64,000 nt of DNA from Sphingobium nicotianae (GCF_018603885.1 NZ_JAHGAW010000005.1:272116-336115); one strand, 5' to 3'. Numbered from the stretch's first letter, positions 35,698-44,755 are shown. Numbers and translations are program-made. Notes: generated by a model not told the origin, from the letters alone.

Positions 35698-36477
35698 TCA
35701 CCGCACCGTCCTATATGCGTGCCAGGTTGCGTGGCCGAGCCACGGAAATACGATGATGAGCCCGATCAGCGCCGTTGCGATCGAGAACAAGAACAACGCC
35801 AGCACGATCATCGCCCATACGAGCATTGGCCGCAGATTGTTCCACACCAATGCCCAGCTTGTGCCCATCGCGGTCAATGCGTCGACCCGGCGATCAAGCA
35901 TCATCGGGATCGAAAAGGCCGAGATGGCGAAGGCGAAAGCCGCAAACAGACCGCCGACCAGCGTGCCTACAATAATCATGGCAAGCCCGGTCGACGTCGT
36001 GAACAGCATAGCCGCGACATGGTCGAGCCCGGGAAACGGTCGAACGCCGAAGAAGAGGGCGTAGATAATGACGGCGGCCCTCATCCAAAGGAGCATCAGT
36101 CCGCAGAGCAGGGCGCCAATAAAGAGAACCTGACCGCCCGCGCGCGCATGCGGCAGAACCATGCGCCAAAAGGAGACAGGCTGATTGAACTCGAGCGCGC
36201 GGCTCTTGGCATACAACCCGATCGCGAGTGTTGGCGCGAATACGAGAAACCCCGCCATGGCCGGGAACAGCGCATAGTCCCAGCCCAGCCAAATCAGGCC
36301 CGTCACGATGATGAGTGAGAGGAGATAGACAAGCAGGCCATAGAGCAGGCTCGTCGCGGGATCGATGACGAGGTCGCCCCACCCGGCGCCCAGCCAGTCG
36401 AAGGCGACGGCCGTCTTCAGATGGCGCGCAAATGGTTCGTTGCGGGGCAGGGGGGGAACAACCGGGGGCAAAGTCAT
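35698..36477 (-). CDS. DUF2189 membrane protein
   Basis: 259 residues; the ATG at 36477 follows GGAG. About six membrane segments begin at residue 45. The family pattern includes GLLVYLLSLIIVTGL, FAFAISAFSIPMMLDR and HATWHAYR near the end. DUF2189 proteins are frequent neighbours of cytochrome oxidase genes in alphaproteobacteria; function is unknown. It lies inside the cco operon, 21 bases after the small membrane-protein gene and 4 bases before ccoI. Confidence 0.88.
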   Translation of the reverse strand: MTLPPVVPPLPRNEPFARHLKTAVAFDWLGAGWGDLVIDPATSLLYGLLVYLLSLIIVTGLIWLGWDYALFPAMAGFLVFAPTLAIGLYAKSRALEFNQPVSFWRMVLPHARAGGQVLFIGALLCGLMLLWMRAAVIIYALFFGVRPFPGLDHVAAMLFTTSTGLAMIIVGTLVGGLFAAFAFAISAFSIPMMLDRRVDALTAMGTSWALVWNNLRPMLVWAMIVLALFLFSIATALIGLIIVFPWLGHATWHAYRTVR

Positions 36478-36498
36478 CGTCCGTCTCTCCTCAATGCA

Positions 36499-36687
36499 TC
36501 AGCACGCCGGCTTCGCCGGGGAGTAGGGGATTTGCGTGCCCGCTGCTTGGCCCTTTGTGTCGGAGGTCGCGCAGCCTGGGTCCGACTGCGTAGCGACATA
36601 GACCAGGTGCGCATTGGCAAGAATGACGAGCAGCATGCCGGCGCCGACAAGCAGCCAATAGAAGGAGCGCGAGCGGAACAGTCTCAT
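36499..36687 (-). CDS. Small one-helix membrane protein in the cco operon
   Basis: 62 residues. The ATG at 36687 overlaps the ccoP stop (ATGA). A membrane segment (about 8-32, FYWLLVGAGMLLVILANAHLVYVA) precedes a short polar tail containing two cysteines. The translational coupling to ccoP suggests a role in the oxidase complex or its assembly. It occupies the place where ccoG/ccoH usually begin but resembles neither. Confidence 0.75.
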   Translation of the reverse strand: MRLFRSRSFYWLLVGAGMLLVILANAHLVYVATQSDPGCATSDTKGQAAGTQIPYSPAKPAC

Positions 36688-37559
36688 TGCTTCGTTCCAA
36701 GATCGAGTACATAGGCTGTGAGAATCTTGCGATCCACCGCGCTGAGCCGCTGCCCCCATGCCGGCATGACGCCCTGCCGCCCGCCATAGATGCTGGTATA
36801 GATCGACGGGGCGTCACCGCCGTAGATCCAGTGAGTGTCGGTCAGATTGGGGACTCCGATCGCCTGGTTGCCGCGGCCGGTCGGGCCGTGACAGACCTCG
36901 CAATTGGCGGCGAAGATTGCCCGGCCTGCATTCACTTGCGCAGCTTGGCCCTTGGCCGATGAAGGAACGGAGAGAGACTGGACATAGGCTGTCACCGCCA
37001 GGATCGCATCATTATCGAGAATTCCATCGCGGCCAAAAGCAAGCATCTGGTTCACCCGCGATCCCTCCATGCCGCTGTTGACGCCGACTTCGATGGTGTG
37101 CGCCACCGTTTGTGGATCTCCGCCCCACAGCCAGTCCGCATCGACCAGATTGGGAAAGCCGTTTCCGCCAGTCGCCTTCATGCCATGACATGCGGCGCAA
37201 TTGTCACCGAAAAGGCGGTGTCCGTCCTCGCGCACCACCGCCATCAGCGCTGCATCGGCGCGTATTTGCGGCACGTCCAGTTTGGCAATCCGGCTCGCCC
37301 AGTTCGCTTTCTGCGTAGCCGACACATCAAGATGCTTCGCGACCTGGGACTTCTGATCGATGCCGAGCAGGCCCTTGGTGTAGGTCCGCCCCAGCGGCCA
37401 AGCGGGCATCAGAATCCAATATCCCACCGAAAACAGCGCCGCGAGACTTAGGAAGAACCAGACGGCGCGCGGGACTGGCGTATTGAGTTCCTTGATGCCG
37501 TCCCAGTCATGGCCGGTGGTCATGTGCCCGCTGTGCGGATCGCGCTCTCTCACTGCCAT
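36684..37559 (-). CDS. ccoP: cbb3 oxidase dihaem subunit CcoP
   Basis: 291 residues. One N-terminal membrane helix (about 32-50) is followed by two cytochrome c domains with haem motifs C121-A-A-C-H125 and C220-E-V-C-H224. The axial methionines are probably in NSGMEGSRVNQML and GVMPAWGQRL. It passes electrons from soluble cytochromes to CcoO/CcoN. It overlaps ccoQ by 10 bases. Confidence 0.95.
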   Translation of the reverse strand: MAVRERDPHSGHMTTGHDWDGIKELNTPVPRAVWFFLSLAALFSVGYWILMPAWPLGRTYTKGLLGIDQKSQVAKHLDVSATQKANWASRIAKLDVPQIRADAALMAVVREDGHRLFGDNCAACHGMKATGGNGFPNLVDADWLWGGDPQTVAHTIEVGVNSGMEGSRVNQMLAFGRDGILDNDAILAVTAYVQSLSVPSSAKGQAAQVNAGRAIFAANCEVCHGPTGRGNQAIGVPNLTDTHWIYGGDAPSIYTSIYGGRQGVMPAWGQRLSAVDRKILTAYVLDLGTKQ

Positions 37560-37720
37560 GGTGCATCCTCATCGTCGATGATGTCCCTCGCTGCCTTGTT
37601 GAAGCGCTCCCGGTTGGCTGGCCAGCAGCTATAAACCAGCGCCGTCGCGGCCATCGCTATCAGATAGAAGAGGCCAACGCTCTTGGACACGGCGACCAGC
37701 AGATTGTGATCGATGCTCAC
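37550..37720 (-). CDS. ccoQ: cbb3 oxidase small subunit CcoQ
   Basis: 56 residues from the GTG at 37720. One membrane helix (KSVGLFYLIAMAATALVYSCW) and the tail NRERFNKAARDIIDDED match CcoQ, with its conserved P-x-N-x-x-x-F-x-x-A-A segment. It stabilises the cbb3 complex. It sits between ccoO and ccoP in the standard order. Confidence 0.9.
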   Translation of the reverse strand: MSIDHNLLVAVSKSVGLFYLIAMAATALVYSCWPANRERFNKAARDIIDDEDAPWQ

Positions 37721-37724
37721 GGCT

Positions 37725-38450
37725 TTACTTACCTTTCGGCTGGGTGGCGTCGCTCAGCTTGCCCAGCACCTGCAGGTAGGCGACGATCGCATCCATTTCG
37801 GAAACCGTGCGCGGATCGCCATCGAAGGTGCGGATCTGTGTCGCCTTGCCATAACGGTTCGCTAGAGCCTCCTCATCGGCGTCACCCGGCGAAGCCTGTG
37901 CGATCGCGTCGGCCCGAGCATTGGCGATCATTGCATCGGTATACGGCACTCCGACCGTCCGCTGCGCACGTAGATGATCGCCGAGGTCCTGTGTGCGCAG
38001 TTCCGTCTGGCTTAGCCAGTCGTAGCGGGGCATGATGGACTGGGGCACGACATCACGCGGATTGTTGAGATGCGCTGTATGCCACTGATCGGAATATTTG
38101 CCGCCAACTCGCGCGAGATCGGGGCCGGTACGCTTCGAGCCCCAGAGCATGGGGTGATCATATTTGGATTCGACTGCGAGCGAGTAAGGGCCGTAGCGAT
38201 CCACCTCGTCTTGTAGTGTCCGGATCATCTGCGAATGGCAGGCGTAGCACCCTTCGCGGATATAGATATTTCGGCCGGCAAGTTCGAGCGGCGTGTAAAG
38301 CCGCATGTTGGGATCATGCTCGACCGTTTCGTCGATCGTAAACAGGGGTGCGATCTCCATAAGACCGCCAATGCTCGCAACCACGATGATGGCGATCGCC
38401 AGCGTGATGGATTTGCGTTCGATCCGGTAGTGAGTCTTGAACATGGCCAC
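37725..38450 (-). CDS. ccoO: cbb3 oxidase monohaem subunit CcoO
   Basis: 241 residues from the GTG at 38450; an ATG two codons later (38444) is also possible. A membrane anchor (about 15-35) is followed by the haem motif C68-Y-A-C-H72 and the typical MIRTLQDEVDRYGPYS and GTKR-like segments (WGSKRTGPDLARVGGKYSD). It is the membrane cytochrome c of the cbb3 oxidase. It begins directly after the ccoN stop. Confidence 0.96.
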   Translation of the reverse strand: MAMFKTHYRIERKSITLAIAIIVVASIGGLMEIAPLFTIDETVEHDPNMRLYTPLELAGRNIYIREGCYACHSQMIRTLQDEVDRYGPYSLAVESKYDHPMLWGSKRTGPDLARVGGKYSDQWHTAHLNNPRDVVPQSIMPRYDWLSQTELRTQDLGDHLRAQRTVGVPYTDAMIANARADAIAQASPGDADEEALANRYGKATQIRTFDGDPRTVSEMDAIVAYLQVLGKLSDATQPKGK

Positions 38451-40133
38451 TCATTCCGCAGGCAGGAGTTCAGGTGGAGCCAGCTCGTCCGGAGCCGCCG
38501 CGGATATGGCGGAGGACCAGCGGATCGTCCTCCACATGTTGTAGCAACCCACGAGCGTTCCGCTCAGGAACAGGAGACCGCCAATGGCGCGCGCCACGTA
38601 ATAGGGATGCATGGCGACGACGGAATCGAGGAAAGAATAAGTGAGCGTGCCGCTGTCATTATAGGTGCGCCACATCAGGCCCTGAATGATGCCTGAGTTC
38701 CACATCGAGAAGACGTAGACGAGGGTCCCGGACAGGGCGAGCCAGAAGTGAACTTCTACCAGTGTCGGCGAATACATTCGTTCGCGCTTCCACAGCCATG
38801 GAATCAGTGCGTAGAATGAACCGAACACAATGAGCGAGACCCAGCCCAGTACGCCCGCGTGAACATGGGCGATGGTCCAATCCGTATAGTGGGAGAGCGC
38901 ATTGACGGGCCTGATTGCCATGAAAGAGCCCTCGAAGGTCGAGAGGCCATAAAAGACGGCCGCCATCATCATGAAGCGCAGCGTGGCGTCGTCGCGGACC
39001 CGGTCCCAGGCGCCGTTAAGTGTGAGCAGGGCGTTGGCCGCCGCGATCCACGAGGGCACGAGCAGCATGAGCGAGAAAGTCATGCCCAGCGTTTGGACCC
39101 ACTCCGGCAGCGCGGTGTAGTGTAGATGGTGCGATCCTGCCCACATGTAGAAGAAGGTGATGCCCCAGAAGCCAACGATGGACATGCGGTAGGAGTAAAT
39201 GGGCCGCTGCGCGCGCTTGGGCAGATAATAGTACATCATACCCAGGAAGCCCGCCGTCAGGAAGAAGGCGACCGCGTTGTGGCCATACCACCACTGCGTC
39301 ATCGCATCCTGGACGCCGGCGAAGAGCGAGTAGCTCTTTGCGCCCGCGAAAGAGACCGGGACGGCGAGATTGTTGACGATATGCAGAATTGCGACAACCA
39401 GGATGAACGCAAGATAATACCAGTTGGCCACATAGATATGCGGCTCCTTGCGGCGGGCGAGCGTGCGCATATAGAGAATGAAATAGGCGACCCAGACGAC
39501 TACCAGCCAGATGTCGGCATACCATTCCGGCTCGGCATATTCCTTCGACTGGGTAACGCCCATGAAGTAGCCGGAGATGCCAATGAGGCAGAAGAGGTTG
39601 TAGCCGAGCAGCACAAACCAGGGGCTGAGCTGATCGGGCAGACGCGCGCGCGATGTGCGCTGCATGACATGGAAGGATGTTGCGATCAGCGCGTTGCCGC
39701 CGAAGCCGAAGATCACGCCCGATGTGTGGGCCGGCCGCATTCGTCCGAAACTCGCCCACGCGGCGTCGAATGTCGCGTCCGGATAGGCAAGCAACCACGC
39801 CACCCAGTCACCGATAATCATGCCGAAGACCGCCCAGATCATGGCAATGATGATTCCGACCTTGATCGGGTCGTCATAATAAGATGCGAGACGTGCCTCG
39901 CTTGGCGGCGGTGCTAAAAAGCCGCGCAGCAAGATCGCCATGACGCCCAGCGAAAAGAGCATGACCAGATAGCCATGCATTTCCATCGGGTCTCCGTGCC
40001 CAGCGGCGGCCGCAGCCATCACCAAACCGCATAGCGTCAACACGATGAGGATGGCCAGGGCGCCCTGCCGCTCGCCGACTGTCAGATTGGAAACCACGTT
40101 TGAGTCCCGACTGTTTCGAACCGCGCCTATCAT
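38451..40133 (-). CDS. ccoN: cbb3 oxidase catalytic subunit CcoN
   Basis: 560 residues with about 12-14 membrane helices. Haem and CuB ligands are visible: RMRPAHTSGVIF, WWYGHNAVAFFLTAGF, GSHHLHY and YTDWTIAHVHAGVLGW. Subunit I of this C-type haem-copper oxidase reduces O2 with high affinity at low oxygen. First gene of the ccoNOQP operon. A weak NsrR-type palindrome overlaps its start codon. No clear FNR box was seen in the 58-base gap to the upstream gene. Confidence 0.96.
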   Translation of the reverse strand: MIGAVRNSRDSNVVSNLTVGERQGALAILIVLTLCGLVMAAAAAGHGDPMEMHGYLVMLFSLGVMAILLRGFLAPPPSEARLASYYDDPIKVGIIIAMIWAVFGMIIGDWVAWLLAYPDATFDAAWASFGRMRPAHTSGVIFGFGGNALIATSFHVMQRTSRARLPDQLSPWFVLLGYNLFCLIGISGYFMGVTQSKEYAEPEWYADIWLVVVWVAYFILYMRTLARRKEPHIYVANWYYLAFILVVAILHIVNNLAVPVSFAGAKSYSLFAGVQDAMTQWWYGHNAVAFFLTAGFLGMMYYYLPKRAQRPIYSYRMSIVGFWGITFFYMWAGSHHLHYTALPEWVQTLGMTFSLMLLVPSWIAAANALLTLNGAWDRVRDDATLRFMMMAAVFYGLSTFEGSFMAIRPVNALSHYTDWTIAHVHAGVLGWVSLIVFGSFYALIPWLWKRERMYSPTLVEVHFWLALSGTLVYVFSMWNSGIIQGLMWRTYNDSGTLTYSFLDSVVAMHPYYVARAIGGLLFLSGTLVGCYNMWRTIRWSSAISAAAPDELAPPELLPAE

Positions 40134-40144
40134 AATAAATGCAT
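40128..40144. promoter_or_regulatory. Weak NsrR-like site over the ccoN start
   Basis: On the minus strand ATGCAT is followed by TTATT and then ATGATA, again with an 11-base step. The first half is perfect; the second matches ATGCAT at three positions. It covers the ccoN start codon. It is reported as possible only, because one half is poor. Confidence 0.3.
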
Positions 40145-40191
40145 AAAAAATACCTCTTTAAGCGCGCGAGCTGCCATTGAGATTGGTGACG

Positions 40192-41268
40192 CTATTCCGC
40201 GCTGCGGAACATGTCCGGGATGGTCCGAACCTCACCCATGTTCTTGGCCATGTAGCCGGGAATTTGCGCGATTGCCTCGTGGAACTCGTCGCCACGCATC
40301 ACCGACAGCAGGCGCTGGACCGGCTCAAGATCGAGGGCCTCGGTGAGGCAGACGAAGAAATAATCTTCTGTCACCAGTCGGACAAAATCGAGATCGAACT
40401 GACGCGCAGCTGCTTCGACACCAAAGGCCGCGTCAGCCATACCGCTCGCGACATACGCGGCGACAGCAGCGTGCGTGAACTCGGATTGCTCATAGCCATT
40501 GATCTGGCTGGCATCGAAACCGTGCTGCTCCAGAAGCTGGTCGAACAGTAGCCGCGACCCCGAATTGGAGTCGCGGTTCACGAACCGAAGGGTGGGATCG
40601 AGTAGCCGCTCAAGATTGTAGATCTTGAGGGGATTGCCGCGCTTGACGATCAGGCCCATCTCGCGCGTCACGAAGCCGATGACGCGATGCCGGGCCGGGA
40701 GGACCAGCTTCCGAGCGTCGGCGATGCCGCGCTTGCGCAACATCCCCTGAGCCAGATGCATGCCGGCCAGATCGCAGCCGTCATGGGCCAGCGAGATCAG
40801 TGAGGCCGGATTGCTTACATAGCGCAGATCAAAGGGGATGTCTGTCTCACGGTCGAGCATGTCGCGCAGCTTGGAAACAGCAAAGCCGTGACTTGCATGG
40901 ATGCGTAGCGCGGCGACCTGCCGCGGCAGAAGCTGATTGATCTCGGTCTCCAACTCTTGCGAAAGATTTTGGAGTTGAGGTCCAAGCCTGGCTTGCAGTC
41001 TTTGCCCGGCCCAGACGAGCTTTTCGCCGAGCGGGGTCAAATGTGTGCCTTTGCCGCGCTTTCGCTCGACTAAAGGCGCTTCGAAAAAGCCGGCCCAATT
41101 CTCAATGAGATTCCAGGCGTGACGATAGGAGAGTCGCGCATGGCTGGCCGCACGCGTGATTTTTCCGGTCGCCCGGATTTCATTGAGGAAATCAAGAAGG
41201 ACAAGCATCGCCTGCGGGTCGCCGTCGCGGCGAAAACGCCATTGAGGTGTGATCTCGATCCGGATCAT
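40192..41268 (-). CDS. ModE-like regulator with periplasmic-binding-like domain
   Basis: 358 residues from the ATG at 41268 (GGAG at proper spacing; an ATG at 41283 lacks one). The N-terminal winged helix is of ModE type (LLDFLNEIRATGKITRAASHARLSYRHAWNLIENWA, RGKGTHLTPLG). The C-terminal ~240 residues match the PBP-like domain of molybdate/tungstate-type regulators (GCDLAGMHLAQG, RFVNRDSNSGSRLLFDQLL). It could sense an oxyanion or small organic acid. It is divergent to the one-carbon genes and precedes the cco operon on the same strand, so it may control either. Confidence 0.85.
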   Translation of the reverse strand: MIRIEITPQWRFRRDGDPQAMLVLLDFLNEIRATGKITRAASHARLSYRHAWNLIENWAGFFEAPLVERKRGKGTHLTPLGEKLVWAGQRLQARLGPQLQNLSQELETEINQLLPRQVAALRIHASHGFAVSKLRDMLDRETDIPFDLRYVSNPASLISLAHDGCDLAGMHLAQGMLRKRGIADARKLVLPARHRVIGFVTREMGLIVKRGNPLKIYNLERLLDPTLRFVNRDSNSGSRLLFDQLLEQHGFDASQINGYEQSEFTHAAVAAYVASGMADAAFGVEAAARQFDLDFVRLVTEDYFFVCLTEALDLEPVQRLLSVMRGDEFHEAIAQIPGYMAKNMGEVRTIPDMFRSAE

Positions 41269-41302
41269 GACCACTTTCTCCATGCCGAGAAAGGGCGTGA
41301 AT

Positions 41303-41324
41303 AATATGCATTCAAATACATATT
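41303..41324. promoter_or_regulatory. NsrR-type operator between modE-like and aldehyde dehydrogenase genes
   Basis: A 22-bp AT-rich palindrome: outer arms AATATG and CATATT pair perfectly. The core holds half-sites ATGCAT (41306-41311) and ATACAT (41317-41322), 11 bases apart, separated by TCAAA. This is the same geometry as at 24793. It lies 35 bases upstream of the modE-like start and about 130 bases upstream of the aldehyde dehydrogenase start, so it could control both. Confidence 0.6.
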
Positions 41325-41457
41325 ATGATGCCCACAATGTGTTCTGGCTGCATAAACTCTGCCCATGATCCGGTGAGAAATATCATATTCCCTTGTTTGA
41401 GCAATGGCCCATATCGTCTCCGGCAAGGATCATCGGAATCTGCCAGAGAGTTTAAAT

Positions 41458-42942
41458 ATGCAACAGACGTCATATGTTGAGCGCCCAGCCGTTGATATGC
41501 CGGCGATCTCGCGCCACGATCTACTGATCCATGGCGAGCGTGTGCCTGCCAAATCGGGGCGCTATTTCGAGACGCTCGATCCTTCCACCGAGGACGTCAT
41601 CGCATTGGTCGCGGAAGCCGATGCGGCCGATGTCGACGCAGCCGTCAAGTCGGCCCGCGACGCGTTCGAGAACAGCTGGGGCCAATGGCGTCCAGCCGAT
41701 CGCGGCCTTGCGATGCTGCGCCTCGCCGAACTGATCAAGCGCGATCAGGAGGAACTTATCGCGCTCGAGAGTCTGGATTCCGGCAAGCCGGTCTCTGCCG
41801 TGCGCCGGCAGGACCTTCCTTCCGTCATCGACACGCTGATCTATTATGCTGGCTGGGCTGATAAGATTAACGGCCAGGTCGTGCCGGCGCGGACCGATGC
41901 CCTGACCTACACGGTGCGGGAGCCCATCGGTGTAGTGGGCGCGATCATCCCGTGGAATTTTCCCCTCATGATCGGCATGTGGAAGATCGCCCCAGCGCTC
42001 GCTTGCGGATGCACGGTCGTCCTCAAACCCGCCGAACTGACTCCGCTGACAGCCCTGAAGATCGGCGAACTGGCATTGGAAGCAGGCTTGCCCGCCGGCA
42101 CGCTCAACGTTGTCCCTGGCTTTGGCAACAAGGCGGGGCAGGCGCTGGTCGACCATCCTGACATCGACAAAGTGACCTTCACCGGCTCGCCGGGCGTCGG
42201 CCGCCAGATCCTGCGCGGTGCTGCCGGGAACTTGAAGCGCGTGACGCTGGAGCTGGGCGGCAAGTCGGCCAACATCATCTTCCCAGATGCCGACGTCGAA
42301 ACTGCCGTCAAGGCGGCAGGCTCCGGCATCTTCTTTAACACCGGCCAGGTTTGTTCGGCGGGCTCGCGTATTCTCGCACACCGCTCGATTTATGATGAGG
42401 TGGTCGAGCGTTTGGTTGGCCGCGCGCAGGGCATGCGGCTGGGCGATCCGCGTGAAGAGAAGACATCCATGGGTCCGCTCATCTCACAGACGCAGATGGA
42501 GCGCGTGCTCAACTATATCGAGGTCGGCAAGCAGGAAGGCGCGAAGATCGCCACCGGCGGCGCGCGCCATGGCGACAAGGGCTATTATGTCAGCCCGACG
42601 GTTTTCGCCGGCGTCGAGCATGAGATGCGCATCTCCCAGGAGGAGATCTTCGGGCCCGTCGCCACGGTCATTCCCTTCGAGGACGAAGCCCACGCCATCC
42701 GTCTCGCCAATGGGACCAGCTACAGCCTCGCTGCCGGCGTCTGGACCGCCGACATAACGCTCGGTCTCCGCATGACCAGGCGCCTCAAGGCCGGCACTGT
42801 CTGGGTGAACACTTACGGGCCGACTGATGTGCGCTTGCCGTGGGGCGGCATGGGCGATTCCGGTTTCGGCCGCGAACATGGCGACGCGGCTATCGAGAAT
42901 TTCACCGAACCCAAGGTCGTCTGGATCAACACCGGCCGCTGA
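41458..42942 (+). CDS. NAD(P)-dependent aldehyde dehydrogenase
   Basis: 494 residues from 41458 (an upstream ATG at 41404 would add 18). Signatures: PWNFPLMIGMWKIAPALACG, FTGSPGVGRQI, the general base in LELGGKSANI and the nucleophile in FNTGQVCSAGSR. It oxidises an aldehyde to an acid. The next gene matches the hydrolase half of 10-formyl-THF dehydrogenase (ALDH1L1), whose other half is an aldehyde dehydrogenase, so a one-carbon or formaldehyde-related substrate is plausible but unproven. Betaine-aldehyde-like substrates are an alternative. Confidence 0.9.
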   Translation: MQQTSYVERPAVDMPAISRHDLLIHGERVPAKSGRYFETLDPSTEDVIALVAEADAADVDAAVKSARDAFENSWGQWRPADRGLAMLRLAELIKRDQEELIALESLDSGKPVSAVRRQDLPSVIDTLIYYAGWADKINGQVVPARTDALTYTVREPIGVVGAIIPWNFPLMIGMWKIAPALACGCTVVLKPAELTPLTALKIGELALEAGLPAGTLNVVPGFGNKAGQALVDHPDIDKVTFTGSPGVGRQILRGAAGNLKRVTLELGGKSANIIFPDADVETAVKAAGSGIFFNTGQVCSAGSRILAHRSIYDEVVERLVGRAQGMRLGDPREEKTSMGPLISQTQMERVLNYIEVGKQEGAKIATGGARHGDKGYYVSPTVFAGVEHEMRISQEEIFGPVATVIPFEDEAHAIRLANGTSYSLAAGVWTADITLGLRMTRRLKAGTVWVNTYGPTDVRLPWGGMGDSGFGREHGDAAIENFTEPKVVWINTGR

Positions 42943-43027
42943 GCCGCAGACACCCTCGACCACAGCACTCCCCGGTCAGCCGGTCGCTGCCGGAATGGGT
43001 CATTATTGCCTCACGAAGGAGACATAT

Positions 43028-43996
43028 ATGCGCATCGCCATCTTCGGCCAGCAGGCCTTCGGCAAGAGCGTCCTCGAAGCATTTCTCGACCGTGGCGATG
43101 AAGTCGCCGCCGTCTTCTGTGCGCCGACTAAGCCCGGCGCACGCCCCGACCCGCTCGCCGAAGCGGCGCAGGAGGGTGGTATCCGCCTCCACCAGTTGCC
43201 CTCGCTCAAGGGGCCGGAGGCAGCTGAAGCGCTTCGGACCGCCAACGTGGACATTGCGGTCATGGCCTACGTGCTGCAGTTCGCGCCGCAGTCGCTGGTC
43301 AACATCCCGCCGCATGGCACGATCTGTTATCATCCCTCGCTTCTCCCAAAATATCGTGGGCCAAGTTCGATAAACTGGCCGATCATCCGCGGCGACACGC
43401 AGACGGGGCTCACCATTTTTCGGCCAAGTGACGGTCTCGATGAAGGACCGGTCGTGCTTCAGAAGATCGTCGGCATCGGCCCCGACGACACGCTCGGCAG
43501 CGTCTATTTCAATCACCTCTTTCCGATGGGTGTCGCGGCGATGTTGGAAGCCGCCGATCTTGTCGTCGCGGGCAAGAATCGAGAGGTCGTCCAGGACGAA
43601 AGCCATGCAAGCTATGAGGGCTGGTGCAAGGATGAGGAAGCCCACATCAACTGGCACCAACATGTGGACGCGATCTATAATCTGATCCGTGGCTGCAATC
43701 CGGCACCGGGCGCCTGGACGACCTGGAATGGCAGAACGCTGCGCCTGTTCGACGCCCGCAAGATTCCCGTGCGCAAATTGAGCGACGTTGCCGGTAAGCC
43801 TGGCGAGGTCGTGGCCGTCGGCGAGCGCAGCGTGATCGTCGCCGCGCAGGGCGGCTCGATCGAATTGCTCAAGGTGCGTCTCGATGGCGGCGACAAGGTC
43901 GCGGCCTCTGTATTCGCGACTGAGAACGGCATCATGACCGGTACGAGGCTCGGCATTGCAGTGGAAGCTGCCGCCAAGCAGTCGGAACCTGTTTAA
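43028..43996 (+). CDS. 10-formyl-THF hydrolase/formyltransferase-like protein
   Basis: 322 residues; the ATG at 43028 follows GAAGGAG. The whole length follows the N-terminal hydrolase domain of eukaryotic 10-formyl-THF dehydrogenase: IAIFGQQAFGKSV, YHPSLLPKYRG with catalytic H102, SSINWPIIRGD, DGLDEGPVVLQK with catalytic D138, and IRGCNPAPGAW. It should remove or transfer the formyl group of 10-formyl-THF. It lies 85 bases after the aldehyde dehydrogenase gene. The intermediate acyl-carrier domain of the eukaryotic fusion is absent. A sugar-nucleotide formyltransferase is a less likely reading. Confidence 0.88.
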   Translation: MRIAIFGQQAFGKSVLEAFLDRGDEVAAVFCAPTKPGARPDPLAEAAQEGGIRLHQLPSLKGPEAAEALRTANVDIAVMAYVLQFAPQSLVNIPPHGTICYHPSLLPKYRGPSSINWPIIRGDTQTGLTIFRPSDGLDEGPVVLQKIVGIGPDDTLGSVYFNHLFPMGVAAMLEAADLVVAGKNREVVQDESHASYEGWCKDEEAHINWHQHVDAIYNLIRGCNPAPGAWTTWNGRTLRLFDARKIPVRKLSDVAGKPGEVVAVGERSVIVAAQGGSIELLKVRLDGGDKVAASVFATENGIMTGTRLGIAVEAAAKQSEPV

Positions 43997-44134
43997 CTAC
44001 TTCTCGGCGGCTTGGCCGGGGGACGCGCCACGGATCGAGCCGGGGTCCGCCATGACCTTCCTCGCGATCCGTGGTGCGTTATTCCCTTATGCCCATGAAC
44101 AGCGATGCTCGTCTCGAATTTGGAAGGGTAGGTA

Positions 44135-44755
44135 GTGAGCGCTTCTATCGACATTCGCACCGCAATCCATGCCTTGCCGGCTGCTGAGGTTCCGGCTTGG
44201 CGCAAGGCGATGCGTGCTGAGCTGCTGGACGCACGCCTACGCATCCCGTCGACTTTGCGAGCGAGTTGGAGCGAACGCATCGCCCGGCATTTGCTTGAGC
44301 GGATTGAGGGGGCGGACGCGCGCATCGTCAGTGCCTATTGGCCGATCCGAGGAGAGCCGGAACTGCGGCCTCTTCTTGAGACGCTCGCTAAGCGGGGCAT
44401 CCGCACCGCGTTGCCGGTTGCCACCGCGCTTGGCCGTCCGCTTATTTTCCGGGAATGGAAGTCAGGCGATCGGTTGGAGCGCGGCTTGTGGAAAATCCCA
44501 TTTCCCGCTGACGGGGCCATTGTTGAACCCGATGTCGTAATTTCCCCGGTCGTTGGGTTCGATCCCCATTGGTACCGGCTGGGCTATGGAGGCGGCTTTT
44601 TCGATCGTACGTTGGCGGCAATGGCGACACAGCCGCTGGTATTGGGCGTGGGCTACTCGTTGGCCGCCATTGTTACGATACATCCACAACCTCACGATAT
44701 TCCGATGTCCGCCATTATCACGGAACATGGTCTGATCTCCGAAAAGGCGCGATGA
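44135..44755 (+). CDS. 5-formyltetrahydrofolate cyclo-ligase
   Basis: 206 residues from GTG at 44135 with GGAAGGG upstream. Family features: KAMRAELLDARL, AYWPIRGEPELRPLL, LPVATALGRPLIFREW, the metal/substrate loop PVVGFDPHWYRLGYGGGFFDRTL. It converts 5-formyl-THF to 5,10-methenyl-THF with ATP. Together with the preceding formyl-THF hydrolase-like gene it makes a folate one-carbon module. Confidence 0.93.
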   Translation: MSASIDIRTAIHALPAAEVPAWRKAMRAELLDARLRIPSTLRASWSERIARHLLERIEGADARIVSAYWPIRGEPELRPLLETLAKRGIRTALPVATALGRPLIFREWKSGDRLERGLWKIPFPADGAIVEPDVVISPVVGFDPHWYRLGYGGGFFDRTLAAMATQPLVLGVGYSLAAIVTIHPQPHDIPMSAIITEHGLISEKAR

